This document shows positions 29,991 to 38,302 of a stretch of DNA of 38,302 nt, in pieces. Each line of letters opens with the position of its first letter. Position 1 is the first letter of the stretch. The stretch spans positions 1 through 38,302 of the forward strand of contig CAIRSA010000426.1 of NCBI GenBank assembly GCA_903881085.1, written 5' to 3'. The position numbers were made by a program, and so were the translations under genes. The notes below the pieces were generated by a model. It was given only the letters and a program-made list of their open reading frames with translations. It did no database searches and was not told the DNA's origin. The DNA comes from an uncultured Acidobacteriia bacterium (lineage in GTDB: Bacteria; Acidobacteriota; Terriglobia; Bryobacterales; Bryobacteraceae).

Positions 29991-32927
29991 TTATTTCCCG
30001 GTGTAAGTGATCCACATCGGCGACACCCAGACGATCTCGCCATCGGCCTGTTCGCCGCGCACATAGTAGTAACTGGTCTTGCCTGCAGTTGGCGAAGTGT
30101 CGCGCCACTGGAATTCCACGTCGGCCTTACCGGGCGAAGTGGTGTAGACATACTTATTGTCCTTAATCACGTGTACCTTCGCGAATGGCGCGGTGCCGCT
30201 CAACTTCACATTGAAGTTCGGCGCAGTGGCCGTCGAAAACACATCGCCCATAATATTGTTGCCGCTGCGGAATTCGGCGAAGATATTGTCGGTAGCGCCA
30301 TAGACATGGCGAGCCTTGAACCCGGCCAGCAGGCTGTCGCGATCGAGCCCTGTCGAAAGAATATTGCAGTAGCTGATGTGGGTGGAAATGTGATCGGAAC
30401 TGGCCTGGAACGCCATCTTATAACCCATCTCCAGCGCCAGACTGACAAATCCTTTCGGCCGCCATCCGCCTATGGAATCCTCCTCGGAGTTCGATCGCGG
30501 CGCTCCGGGCATCTCATAATTCTGCCGGTCGCCCTGGTAGATTTCCACCACGGGTTCGGCCTGCGGATCGTTATCGCGCCAGTCCGTACCCATGTTCGTC
30601 CCGCTGGTGTGCGAGGCCGTAATCCCGTTGAACTTTCGCAGATACGCATACAACATCTGAGTGTCTGGCGCTTTGATCGGATTGTCGACACCAGAAATCG
30701 GAAGCCGCGGCAGAGTGCGCACGCCGCGCTGCGCGAAGATCACGTTGCGATGCCCTTCCGGATAACTCACGCTGCGTTCGTAGCTGAACATAGGAACGAA
30801 CACGCCAGGTGTGTAGAACACATCGGTCAACTTTTGCGTGATCCACCATGTATACTCGCGACCGCCGCCGTTGTCGTGATCGCAGCAGCCGATCCAGTCC
30901 ATGCGGCCTGCGTCGAGTGCATAGCGCCACTGGTCCATCAGCGAACCATCGCCACCGCCATCCATCGACACTTCGCTATGGCGATGGAATTCGCCGCGCA
31001 CCACGCGGTACTTACCTGCAACGCGCGCCTCGCGCATTTTCGCAGTGGCAGCCAGTTCCTTTTTGTCCTCATCGATCATGCCATCTGTCTTCACCGAGGA
31101 GGCCTTCACCTTGATCGCACCGGCCGCAGCCATCGCCATGCGGTTCACGTAGATGTCGTTGTTGTAAGGATCATTCACTCCGCCTGGCTGCAGAGGTCGC
31201 TGCGGCCCTGCCAACTGGAACTGGCGCCGCGAATCAGACGAGCCGACAATCATCAACTCGCCCGGCTGCAGTGAAACCAACGCCGGGCGATTGTCCAGCA
31301 GGTTGTCAGAATTACTGACAAACACAGGCCCGGTCCAAGCCGAGCCATCGTAGCTCGCCACGTATTCCGTCCATACCGTTCCCACTGGAATCCAGGTCAC
31401 CGGATGCGGGCTGCGCGCGGCAATCCACATGCGGCCTGAAGCATCAATCGTAAGCCTGGGCGATGAGTTTTTCGGACTGATGGGCGCAATCGGCGTGCCG
31501 GCCTTCTTGCGTTCCTTCCATGCACTCGGACGCGTCGTGGTCCAGTTGTCCAAGTCCGCCTGCCGATTCTTTACGTCCACGCGCTGAGCCGGTTGGCCAG
31601 GCAACACCGTATCGATAGGCGCAGACGTTTCCACAACACGCCCGTCCTGCTCAAAGCCACGCAGCCGAATCGCGCGGCCCGAATACAGCGCATAGCCGGT
31701 GGTCTCATCGGCGCCCCAGTCCTTACCCCAGCGTTCCGTGCCTTCTTCGTAGGCGATCCATAAACGACCATCGGGCGCGTAGGCAATGGACGGTCGCGCT
31801 TCATATCTGGCGGAGACCGCAGCAGGCATCTCTTTGCCCCACGCTCCGGAGTTCGCGGCTGTGCGGTAGAAGATGTCGTAGTTGTTGTTGCGATACGAAT
31901 CCCAGGCCACGGTCACGCGGCCGTTGGCATCGGCGGCGATGGAAGGGTTCCATTCATTGCCGGAAGATGAGGCCACTACCGCGGCTGCGGAAAACGCATT
32001 GCCGTTCTGCTTCGATGCGAAAATCTGCCCGCGGCCGTTGCGCCAGCCCTGCCACGTGACCCAAACATTTCCCTGCGAATCCGTTGTTGCCGCCGGATCG
32101 ATATCGGAGCCGGCGGCGGTGCTCAACTGCACAGTCCCACCGGCGCGGCCGTTTTCAATCACTCGCCCGTACAGATCGAAGTTGCCCTTTTCGTTCTTCG
32201 ACCAGAAAACCCATGCCCGGCCTTTGCCATCGATCGCCACGGCGGGCTTGTAAAGATCTTCGCCGCCCGGAGTGAGCATCACGGCTTCATCCCACTTGCC
32301 ATTCGCAAAGTGGCGCGCGTAAATCGCATCGCCGCCGGTAGGGGTTGTAAGGTTATCGAAGCTGGCAGGCGCCTGCTGAAAGTTTGCGCGCAGCCGGTTG
32401 TGATCGGAGCTATGCTTGAACTCCATGTAAGCGATCCACATCTCGCCGTTACGGCCGGCCGCGGCAGGATAGTCCTGTTCATCGGGCGACGTGGTCAGCC
32501 GCGTGGTGGCGGGAATGCGATCCACCATGGCGCGCCCGTTCAATTGCATCAATGGCGTACCGTAAGGAATGTCCGAAAGCTTGACTGAGAAGTCGCCGTT
32601 CGCGGTCTTGATCTGCACCTGGCTCGATTCGCTTGCGCCGGTCAACCGCACAATCACACCGTTGGCAACTTTCGGCGGATTTGCCGGACGGTTCTGCCCG
32701 CCGAAGAGACGAATCGCGCGCGTCGATATGGTCCAGGAGGTGCCGTCGATCTTGTCGGGAGCCTCAAATCGCCAGGGTTCCACCGCGCTGATCCGCGCCC
32801 CGTTGGCGATGGCTGACCCATCCCATTTCGTGTTGGCTGTATCGCCAAGGCCAAGAATGACGCGGACTCCAACGTCTTCGGCGCAAAGCGTGGAGAAAGC
32901 AAAGGCAAGCAAATAGAGGCGTGGCAT
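29991..32927 (-). CDS. Large exported protein: beta-propeller plus PHP-like metal phosphoesterase domain
   Basis: A 978-residue protein with signal peptide MPRLYLLAFAFSTLCAE. Residues about 130-590 form a sialidase-like or WD-like propeller with repeated units such as DPAATTDSQGNVWVTWQGW, NPSIAADANGRVTVAWDSYR and RPSIAYAPDGRLWIAYEEG. From about residue 640 a PHP/DUF3604-like metal domain begins: GEFHRHSEVSMDGGG, MDWIGCCDHDNG, TASHTSGTNMG, PVVEIYQGD and AFQASSDHISTHISY supply His, Asp and Glu ligands. The end (about 890-978) is a small strand-rich domain. PHP domains hydrolyse phosphoesters; a secreted one with a propeller suggests an extracellular substrate, not known. It is convergent with the GH16 fusion and divergent from the GH28 gene. 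Confidence 0.75.
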   Translation of the reverse strand: MPRLYLLAFAFSTLCAEDVGVRVILGLGDTANTKWDGSAIANGARISAVEPWRFEAPDKIDGTSWTISTRAIRLFGGQNRPANPPKVANGVIVRLTGASESSQVQIKTANGDFSVKLSDIPYGTPLMQLNGRAMVDRIPATTRLTTSPDEQDYPAAAGRNGEMWIAYMEFKHSSDHNRLRANFQQAPASFDNLTTPTGGDAIYARHFANGKWDEAVMLTPGGEDLYKPAVAIDGKGRAWVFWSKNEKGNFDLYGRVIENGRAGGTVQLSTAAGSDIDPAATTDSQGNVWVTWQGWRNGRGQIFASKQNGNAFSAAAVVASSSGNEWNPSIAADANGRVTVAWDSYRNNNYDIFYRTAANSGAWGKEMPAAVSARYEARPSIAYAPDGRLWIAYEEGTERWGKDWGADETTGYALYSGRAIRLRGFEQDGRVVETSAPIDTVLPGQPAQRVDVKNRQADLDNWTTTRPSAWKERKKAGTPIAPISPKNSSPRLTIDASGRMWIAARSPHPVTWIPVGTVWTEYVASYDGSAWTGPVFVSNSDNLLDNRPALVSLQPGELMIVGSSDSRRQFQLAGPQRPLQPGGVNDPYNNDIYVNRMAMAAAGAIKVKASSVKTDGMIDEDKKELAATAKMREARVAGKYRVVRGEFHRHSEVSMDGGGDGSLMDQWRYALDAGRMDWIGCCDHDNGGGREYTWWITQKLTDVFYTPGVFVPMFSYERSVSYPEGHRNVIFAQRGVRTLPRLPISGVDNPIKAPDTQMLYAYLRKFNGITASHTSGTNMGTDWRDNDPQAEPVVEIYQGDRQNYEMPGAPRSNSEEDSIGGWRPKGFVSLALEMGYKMAFQASSDHISTHISYCNILSTGLDRDSLLAGFKARHVYGATDNIFAEFRSGNNIMGDVFSTATAPNFNVKLSGTAPFAKVHVIKDNKYVYTTSPGKADVEFQWRDTSPTAGKTSYYYVRGEQADGEIVWVSPMWITYTGK

Positions 32928-32964
32928 GAAAGAATTCTATATAGGATGGAGTTCCAAAGCAATC

Positions 32965-34326
32965 ATGCACTTCTTATTTCTTCTTTCATTCTTGATGCAA
33001 GCCGCGCCGTCTCCCGTATGTAATGTGAAGGAGTTCGGCGCAACGGGCGACGGTGTCCACAAAGAGACTACGGCCATCGCCAAAGCGATCTCAGCCTGCG
33101 TGGCGAATGGCGGAGGCGTGGTCTATTTCCCGGCAGGCAAATTCCTCACCGGTGCCATTACGCTGGCCAGCAACATCACGTTGCAGGTGGGCCCTGGCGC
33201 AACGCTGCTTGGTAGCCCCGACCCCGCGGATTACCCGCTGCGCCAGTCTCCGTGGGGCGGCGAACAAATCATCTCATCGTTGATTTATGGCAAGAACCTC
33301 GAGAACGTCAGCGTTACCGGGCCGGGCACGATTGACGGCCAGGGCCTCGTCTGGTGGAAACGGCAGTGGCTTATCACGCCGAAAAAGAATGTTCCGCCCA
33401 TCACCGACATCACGCTTGCCCAGGCCAAACAGGCGCTCGCGCACGGGCGGCCGCACATGATCAAAATCGTCAGTTCGAAGCATGTGCGACTGGAAGGGCT
33501 CACGCTCATCAACTCAGCAAGCTGGACCGTCAATCCCGTGTTCAGTGAATTCGTCAACATCACCGGCCTGACGATCATCAACCCCGTGCCCTCTCCCAAC
33601 ACCGATGGCATCAATCCGGAATCGTGCCGCGAGGTGCACATCGCGAATTGCCACATCGATGTCGGCGATGACTGCATCACGCTGAAGTCCGGCAAGGATG
33701 AAGCAGGCCGCCGCGCGGCGCGTCCGAACGAGAACATCACCATCACGGGCTGCACCATGCGCAAAGGCCACGGAGGCGTGGTGATCGGCAGCGAGATGTC
33801 GGGCGGCGTGCGCAACGTGGCCATCTCGAACTGTGTGTTCAACGGCACGGACAAAGGCATCCGAATCAAGTCGCAGCGCGGGCGCGGCGGCGTGGTGGAA
33901 GGGATAACGGCGGACAACATCGTGATGCAGGATGTGCCCGAAGCCATCAACATCACGACGTTTTATTCAGGCAGCGACACGATCGACGAAAAGCATCCCG
34001 TGGGCGAAGGGACGCCGCGCTTTCGCGACATCCGCATCAGCAATGTGACGGCGCGTGGATCGAAGACCGCGGGGTCCATCACGGGCCTGGAAGAGATGCC
34101 CATATCGGAGATCACGCTGAGCAATGTACGCATCCAAGCTGCGCAGGGCTTTCTGATTCGCAATGCGAAGGACATCGCGTTTTACGATGTGCGCATCGAC
34201 GCCGCGAAAGGTCCGGCCATTTACGGCAACAATATTGACGGCTTAGAGATCTCCGGTTTTCGCAAGCCTGTGATGGATCTGAAGTCTGTCCAGAACCTGC
34301 TGTTTCGCGGCTTCTCTGCTCCGTAA
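32965..34326 (+). CDS. Secreted GH28 polygalacturonase
   Basis: A 453-residue right-handed beta-helix enzyme. The family motifs are all present: NTDG at 212-215, GDDC with Asp235/Asp236, GHGG with His269, and RIK at 300-302. GH28 enzymes cut the galacturonic acid backbone of pectin by inversion. The N-terminal VKEFGATGDGVHKETTAIAK is the usual pectate-fold opening. ATG 32965 is chosen because it opens a signal peptide (MHFLFLLSFLMQAAPSPV); ATG 32926 would add 13 residues before it and overlap the divergent gene. Only 37 bases separate it from that gene's start, so their promoters must overlap. It ends four bases from the convergent permease gene. Confidence 0.92.
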   Translation: MHFLFLLSFLMQAAPSPVCNVKEFGATGDGVHKETTAIAKAISACVANGGGVVYFPAGKFLTGAITLASNITLQVGPGATLLGSPDPADYPLRQSPWGGEQIISSLIYGKNLENVSVTGPGTIDGQGLVWWKRQWLITPKKNVPPITDITLAQAKQALAHGRPHMIKIVSSKHVRLEGLTLINSASWTVNPVFSEFVNITGLTIINPVPSPNTDGINPESCREVHIANCHIDVGDDCITLKSGKDEAGRRAARPNENITITGCTMRKGHGGVVIGSEMSGGVRNVAISNCVFNGTDKGIRIKSQRGRGGVVEGITADNIVMQDVPEAINITTFYSGSDTIDEKHPVGEGTPRFRDIRISNVTARGSKTAGSITGLEEMPISEITLSNVRIQAAQGFLIRNAKDIAFYDVRIDAAKGPAIYGNNIDGLEISGFRKPVMDLKSVQNLLFRGFSAP

Positions 34327-34330
34327 GGCG

Positions 34331-35059
34331 CTATTTCAACAGCAGCAGCGTGGAGACCGCGGTCAACAAAATCACGAGAGCCTCAAATACTTTCGGCTCG
34401 ATGTGCTGCAGCACCCACTTACCTGTCAGTGCGCCGACAAGCACCGCAGGAGCCATCATCGCATCGAAGGTCAGAGACGTTTTGCTGATCATTCCGTGCC
34501 AAACATAAATGGGAATCTTTGTCAGATTGATGATGAAGAAAAACCACGCGCCGGTGGCGACGAACTCTTCTTTGGGCAGGTTCTTACTCAATAGATAAAG
34601 GTTCATCACGGGGCCCGCCGCATTCGCAACGGTGGTGGAAAAGCCGGCCATGATTCCGTAAGGCGCAGCGGCCGCGCCAGTACCCGAAACATCGGGCCGG
34701 TAACGTCGCCACAGATACGCACCCAACATCACAAGCACAATGCCGCCGACAACAGGACGCAGCACACGCTCATTCAAAGACAACGCCGCCGCGCCGGCCG
34801 CCATGCCGCCCAACACCCACGGCGCCAGAGCAAACAACCGCCCCGCCGCCGCATGGCGCCGCCAATAAAAGACGGCGAACAGATCGGCCGTGCACAACAC
34901 CGGCAGCAGCCAGCCGGCCGATAACCGCGCATCACCCACCGTCAATACCATCAGCGGGATCACCAGAATCCCCAGCCCCGGCACACCCGTCTTCGCGACT
35001 CCGACCATAAACGCGCAGAAGGCCCCGAGCGCCCACTGCCAGATTTCAAGTTGTGGCAT
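34331..35059 (-). CDS. TauE/SafE-family membrane permease
   Basis: A 242-residue inner-membrane protein with about seven to eight hydrophobic helices. The N-terminal GAFCAFMVGVAKTGVPGLGI is the family's first repeat signature, and AGFSTTVANAAGPVMNLYLL the second. TauE/SafE proteins export or import small sulfur-containing or organic anions such as sulfite, sulfoacetate or taurine products; the substrate is unknown here. It is convergent with GH28 and starts 32 bases from the divergent NHL-protein gene. Confidence 0.85.
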   Translation of the reverse strand: MPQLEIWQWALGAFCAFMVGVAKTGVPGLGILVIPLMVLTVGDARLSAGWLLPVLCTADLFAVFYWRRHAAAGRLFALAPWVLGGMAAGAAALSLNERVLRPVVGGIVLVMLGAYLWRRYRPDVSGTGAAAAPYGIMAGFSTTVANAAGPVMNLYLLSKNLPKEEFVATGAWFFFIINLTKIPIYVWHGMISKTSLTFDAMMAPAVLVGALTGKWVLQHIEPKVFEALVILLTAVSTLLLLK

Positions 35060-35091
35060 TCGGTTGAGGATAACATGGCATACTGATTTTC

Positions 35092-36141
35092 ATGTCATCC
35101 ACGCGCCGCAATTTTATGTTCGCCGCACCCGCGCTGCTCACCACGGCCAAGGGCCAATCGAAACTGCCCGTAATGGGCAAGGGCGATCACACCTACGAAG
35201 TGACCCACGACTGGCCGCAGTTGCCGGCGAAACTCAAATTCGGAAACACCCACGGCATCGTCACCGATTCGCAGGGCCGCCTGATCATCTGCCACACCGT
35301 GCATAAATCGAGCGAAAGCGGCGATGCGATCGCCATCTTCGATGCCGACGGCAAGTTCGTCAAGAGTTGGGGCACCGACATGCGAGGCGGCGCGCACGGC
35401 CTCACCATCCGCAAGGAAGGCAACGAAGAGTTTCTTTATCATTGCGACAACGTGCAGGGCTATGTGCGCAAGACCACGCTCGATGGTGTCGTGGTGTGGT
35501 TTCTGCACGCCCCGTTCATGAGCGGCGTGTACAAAACAGCTAAGGAGTATAAACCCTCGAATCTGGCCATCGCGCCGAACGGCGACATCTACATCGCCGA
35601 CGGCTATGGCAAATTCTATATCCACCACTATGACGCGAAGACCCGCTATGTCCGCACCTTCGGCGGTTCGCGCGAGTTAATGGACAAGGACCCCACGAAA
35701 GAGACCGCACTGGGCACAACCATCTGGCCGCACGCCATCGCCATCGATACGCGCGGCCCGGAACCGCTGCTGATGGTGGGTGAGCGCGGGGCGAACAGCC
35801 GCATCCAATACTTCACGCTCGATGGCAAGCCGCTGCATGCGGTGAAGGATGGCGTGCGCTGGCCGAGCATCTTCGAATTTCGAAACGGCGTGGTATTGAT
35901 GCCGGATCTGAAGGCCGTGGTAACGCTGTTCGACGCGAAGAACAAGCCCATCGTGCAATTGGGCGATGGCCGCCAGCCGGACGGAAAGACGTATGAAGGC
36001 ATCCGCGACAAGACTCCCTCGGTGTTCACGCCGGGCCAGTTCATCGCGCCCCATGGAGCATGCTTCGATGCGGCGGGAAATATTTTTGTTACCGAGTGGG
36101 TGGAATACGGCCGCGTGAGTAAATTGCGGCGGGTCAGCTAG
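35092..36141 (+). CDS. Tat-exported NHL/six-bladed propeller protein
   Basis: A 349-residue protein with a twin-arginine signal (STRRNFMFAAPALLTTAKG). The rest is propeller repeats: THGIVTDSQGRLIICHTVHK, GGAHGLTIRKEGNEEFLYHC, PSNLAIAPNGDIYIADGYGK, WPHAIAIDTRGPEPLLMVGE and APHGACFDAAGNIFVTEW, the NHL/SGL pattern. Tat export suggests folding in the cytoplasm, possibly with a bound metal or cofactor. No catalytic site could be assigned; lactonase-like or lyase-like activity is possible in this fold. It is followed by a repeat block. Confidence 0.75.
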   Translation: MSSTRRNFMFAAPALLTTAKGQSKLPVMGKGDHTYEVTHDWPQLPAKLKFGNTHGIVTDSQGRLIICHTVHKSSESGDAIAIFDADGKFVKSWGTDMRGGAHGLTIRKEGNEEFLYHCDNVQGYVRKTTLDGVVVWFLHAPFMSGVYKTAKEYKPSNLAIAPNGDIYIADGYGKFYIHHYDAKTRYVRTFGGSRELMDKDPTKETALGTTIWPHAIAIDTRGPEPLLMVGERGANSRIQYFTLDGKPLHAVKDGVRWPSIFEFRNGVVLMPDLKAVVTLFDAKNKPIVQLGDGRQPDGKTYEGIRDKTPSVFTPGQFIAPHGACFDAAGNIFVTEWVEYGRVSKLRRVS

Positions 36142-36146
36142 AATAC

Positions 36147-36373
36147 CGAAGGCCGATTACCAATCCAATGCCGCTCGTTTTTCGCGGGAGCAGTTGCGAA
36201 TAGGTTTGAGAGCATAGCGCTCTCAAGCGAGCGGGCAGGCGAATCGCCCGCCTCACCCTTCTGCACATCGGATGTCCGTGGGTGGCGCAGGCGATTCGCC
36301 TGTGCGAATTCTAACTCAAAAAAACGTCATGTCATAAACGAGTGGCATTGGATTGCCAATCTTCCCCACGTCA
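36147..36373. repeat. Long composite palindromic repeat, inverted copy
   Basis: This block fills most of the gap between two genes. Read in reverse complement it has the order CAGGCGAATCGCCTG, CCACCCACGGACATCCGATG, GGGCGATTCGCCTGCCC, GCTCGCTTGAGAGC, GCGAAAAACGAGCGGCATTGG, as at 5500-5640. A forward ACGAGTGGCATTGGATTGCC then AATCTTCCCCAC follows at 36339-36370. 36232-36314 matches 14129-14211 at 73 of 83 positions by eye. Confidence 0.75.
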
Positions 36374-36390
36374 GGTGAGGGATTTTGCCG

Positions 36391-36840
36391 CTAGCCGCCC
36401 GAGCGGCGGAGGAAGTAGCTGCCTTCGGTGCCTTCGAACAACAGCACGCCGGTCTTGGCATCGACGCCGTTTGACGTATCTTCCAGCCAGCCGTTGTGCC
36501 AGACCTCCCAGCCGCCGGGGGCCAGGCCGCAGACCATGATCTTCAGCTTGCCGTCGGCTTTCACTTCAAACGAGGAAGTGGAGCGCAGTGCCGAGGCTTC
36601 GCTGTGAAACAGTATGGCCCAGCCGCCGGTCACTGCGCCTGCAAAATCGATCGCCTCAATGCGCGTCACGCCGTCCGCCGGCTCCACACGCAATGTCTTC
36701 AAATCGTACGTCAGCACCACGCCCTTCACTTCGGCGCGGTAGAGCATCTGCCCGTCTTTATCTTTGCTCAGTGAATATGTGACATCCGGCGCAGGTTTGA
36801 ATTCGCCGATCACCGTCCACAACAGGAAGAGCCGCAGCAT
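36391..36840 (-). CDS. Small protein of unknown function, paired with the oxidoreductase
   Basis: A 149-residue protein not recognised. It is mostly beta-strand, with TYSLSKDKDGQMLYRAEVKG, GAVTGGWAILFHSEASALRS and MVCGLAPGGWEVWHNGWLED, and an incomplete N-terminal hydrophobic stretch (MLRLFLLWTVIGEF) that may be a short signal peptide. A domain of glycan-binding or DUF1080 style is imaginable but not supported. The start ATG (36840) directly follows the oxidoreductase stop (TAG at 36843-36841) with no spacer, so they are coupled. Confidence 0.6.
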   Translation of the reverse strand: MLRLFLLWTVIGEFKPAPDVTYSLSKDKDGQMLYRAEVKGVVLTYDLKTLRVEPADGVTRIEAIDFAGAVTGGWAILFHSEASALRSTSSFEVKADGKLKIMVCGLAPGGWEVWHNGWLEDTSNGVDAKTGVLLFEGTEGSYFLRRSGG

Positions 36841-38166
36841 CTAAACCCGGTTCGGTTCCGGATGCTGCCACGGCGCGCGATACGGGCGGCGCAGCAGGCG
36901 GTTCGCTTCCTGATCGCCAACAATCTGCTGCTTGGCCGCATCCCAGGTGAGCGAGCGGCCCAGCCGCATCGACATGTTGGCCATGATGCAGCTGGCCGTC
37001 GAAATGTAGCCCTGCTCGATATCGGCCACCGGCTTCGAACGGTTCTCAATGGCGTTCAACAGATCCTTCATGTGGCCGCGAATCGCCGGCGCAACGTGCT
37101 TCTCGAGCTCGGGCTCCACCTTATCGATGGGATACTGTTCGAGCTCGTACACAACATCTTTGTGGACGCTTTCGCCCTTGCCATTAGGAATGAAGTCGTA
37201 GCTGTTTACGCTGGCCTTCAAGGTGCCCTTTTCGCCGTAGATCGTGGCGCCCCATGGATACTTCGGATCGGGCGCAGCGCCCCAGCTGCGATGCTGCCAG
37301 ATCACCTGCAGATCGTCGAATTCAAATGTGGCGGTCTGCGTATCGGGGATGTTCGCCTTGCTCGCCTTGTCCATCCAGATGCCGCCATCGGATGAGATAC
37401 GCTTGGGCCAGCCGAGGTCCAACATCCAGCGCACCATGTCGAGCATGTGGACGCACATGTCGCCCATGATGCCGTTGCCGTATTCGTTGAACGCGCGCCA
37501 ACTGCGCGGATGCACCAGTTTGTTGTAGGGGCGCATGGGCGCGGGGCCGGTCCAGAAATCGTAATCGAGATTTTCCGGCGGAGCCGTGTCCGGCGGATTC
37601 GCCGTGGCGCGCATGTGGTAATAGCAGTATGTTTCCACCAGCGCCACCTTGCCGAGCTTGCCTTGCTTCACGATGTTCTCGCGTGCTTCGATCAGGTGCG
37701 GCGTGCTGCGGCGCTGCGTGCCGATCTGCACCACGCGATTGTATTTTCGCGCCGCGGCGAGCATCGCCTGGCCTTCCACTACGTCCACGCTGATGGGCTT
37801 CTGGCAATACACGTCGACGCCTGATTTCACGGCCTCAATCATCGTGAGGGCGTGCCAGTGGTCGGGCGTGGCGATGAGCACAAGATCGAGATCTTTTTCC
37901 GCCAGCATCTTGCGATAGTCGCTATACATGCGAGGCGTTTTCTTTGACAGCTGACGGGTGGCGGTGGTCTCGGCCGCCTTTTGCAGCATGGTCTTATCGA
38001 CGTCGCACAGCGAGACGACTTCCACGGGCGCGACCTGTATCAAGCGAAACAGATCGGACTTTCCATACCAGCCGGTACCGATGAGTCCCACCCGCTTCGG
38101 CTTCTGGTCGGCATACATGGGCGCCATGGCAGCGGCGCCGCTGAGGAGAAATTGTCGGCGATTCAT
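36841..38166 (-). CDS. Tat-exported Gfo/Idh/MocA-family oxidoreductase
   Basis: A 441-residue NAD(P)-dependent oxidoreductase with a twin-arginine signal (MNRRQFLLSGAAAMAP). The Rossmann motif is RVGLIGTGWYGKSDL, and the family EKP motif appears as CQKPIS, a variant that is common in exported members. Substrate-side features include QIGTQRRSTPHLIEARENI, GNGIMGDMCVHMLDMVRWML and the C-terminal GHMKDLLNAIENRSKPVADI. These enzymes oxidise or epimerise sugars and inositols; the Tat-exported group is widespread in Acidobacteriota and Planctomycetota near glycan genes. It starts the pair with the unknown 149-residue protein and lies about 60 bases from the intron domain V. Confidence 0.88.
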   Translation of the reverse strand: MNRRQFLLSGAAAMAPMYADQKPKRVGLIGTGWYGKSDLFRLIQVAPVEVVSLCDVDKTMLQKAAETTATRQLSKKTPRMYSDYRKMLAEKDLDLVLIATPDHWHALTMIEAVKSGVDVYCQKPISVDVVEGQAMLAAARKYNRVVQIGTQRRSTPHLIEARENIVKQGKLGKVALVETYCYYHMRATANPPDTAPPENLDYDFWTGPAPMRPYNKLVHPRSWRAFNEYGNGIMGDMCVHMLDMVRWMLDLGWPKRISSDGGIWMDKASKANIPDTQTATFEFDDLQVIWQHRSWGAAPDPKYPWGATIYGEKGTLKASVNSYDFIPNGKGESVHKDVVYELEQYPIDKVEPELEKHVAPAIRGHMKDLLNAIENRSKPVADIEQGYISTASCIMANMSMRLGRSLTWDAAKQQIVGDQEANRLLRRPYRAPWQHPEPNRV

Positions 38167-38227
38167 TGGTAGAATTTTAGCGCGGTACAGGTTCGTTAGA
38201 CCAGCCCGTTTCTAAAGTCCCCCTTTC

Positions 38228-38260
38228 AAACCGTGCGTGCGGTTTTCCCGCACACGGCTT
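38228..38260 (-). ncRNA. Group II intron domain V
   Basis: On the minus strand AAGCCGTG pairs with CACGGTTT (8 bp, one G-U), then TGCGG pairs with CCGCA around a GAAAA loop, leaving a two-base CG bulge on the 3' side. This is the group II intron domain V shape, including the AGC triad in the 5' strand. A possible domain VI follows: GGTC-TAAC-GAACC near 38187-38200 with one unpaired A. The intron body and any reverse transcriptase gene would lie at higher coordinates, beyond the window. A remnant cannot be excluded. Confidence 0.7.
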
Positions 38261-38302
38261 AACGATGATCTTACAGGTGCGGCTTGCGCCGGGTATTTCA
38301 CA

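Noticed and set aside
5500..36373. CRISPR array
   Set aside because: The repeats are scattered in separate gaps with no regular spacing and no cas genes are present.
1..38302. tRNA or rRNA genes
   Set aside because: No cloverleaf with a CCA-adjacent acceptor stem or rRNA-like stretch was noticed by eye; a covariance search would settle it.

Overview
The window looks like part of an Acidobacteriota chromosome, probably Solibacter/Bryobacter-like. This is an inference from gene content and style: an Oar/CarboxypepD-type TonB-dependent receptor over 1,000 residues long, many secreted or Tat-exported beta-propeller proteins and esterases, exported Gfo/Idh/MocA oxidoreductases, high GC, and many GC-rich palindromic intergenic repeats. 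No rRNA, tRNA, CRISPR array or phage module was seen.

Layout. 0.2-2.5 kb: a YtrA-type GntR regulator with an intact reading frame and a good palindromic operator, followed by an ABC exporter operon that has decayed (two frameshifts in the ATPase, a nonsense codon in the first permease, a truncated second permease). 2.9-5.0 kb: a minus-strand pair, a SIS-domain sugar-phosphate isomerase/deaminase and a D-2-hydroxyacid dehydrogenase. 5.6-6.8 kb: a beta-propeller lipoprotein. 7.1-9.7 kb: a rearranged toxin-antitoxin zone with an intact esterase, an intact ParDE pair, the 3' stump of a second esterase, two further gene stumps and a damaged MazF-like toxin with a nonsense-bearing antitoxin. 9.7-16 kb: mostly ordinary genes (DtxR/MntR regulator, secreted M28 peptidase, alpha/beta hydrolase, argD, ruvX, mltG). 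16-22 kb: an esterase-propeller fusion, a haem-c chemoreceptor, a hydrolase-fold protein lacking its nucleophile, small proteins and a PhzF-family enzyme. 22.4-24.4 kb: acetyl-CoA synthetase.

24.9-38.2 kb reads as a polysaccharide-use region: a TonB-dependent receptor (broken by one frameshift in this sequence), a strong terminator, a GH16 plus GH43-like fusion enzyme, a 978-residue propeller-PHP protein, a GH28 polygalacturonase, a TauE/SafE permease, a Tat-exported NHL protein and a Tat-exported Gfo/Idh/MocA oxidoreductase. A group II intron domain V on the minus strand lies at the right edge, so the rest of that intron should lie just outside the window.

The gaps between genes are largely filled by a modular family of palindromic repeats. 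One element of about 103 bp (24562-24664) has terminal inverted repeats, sits inside the arm of an older hairpin, and is flanked by an 8-bp target duplication. The clearest targets for follow-up are this repeat family, the toxin-antitoxin/esterase rearrangement and the fusion enzymes.
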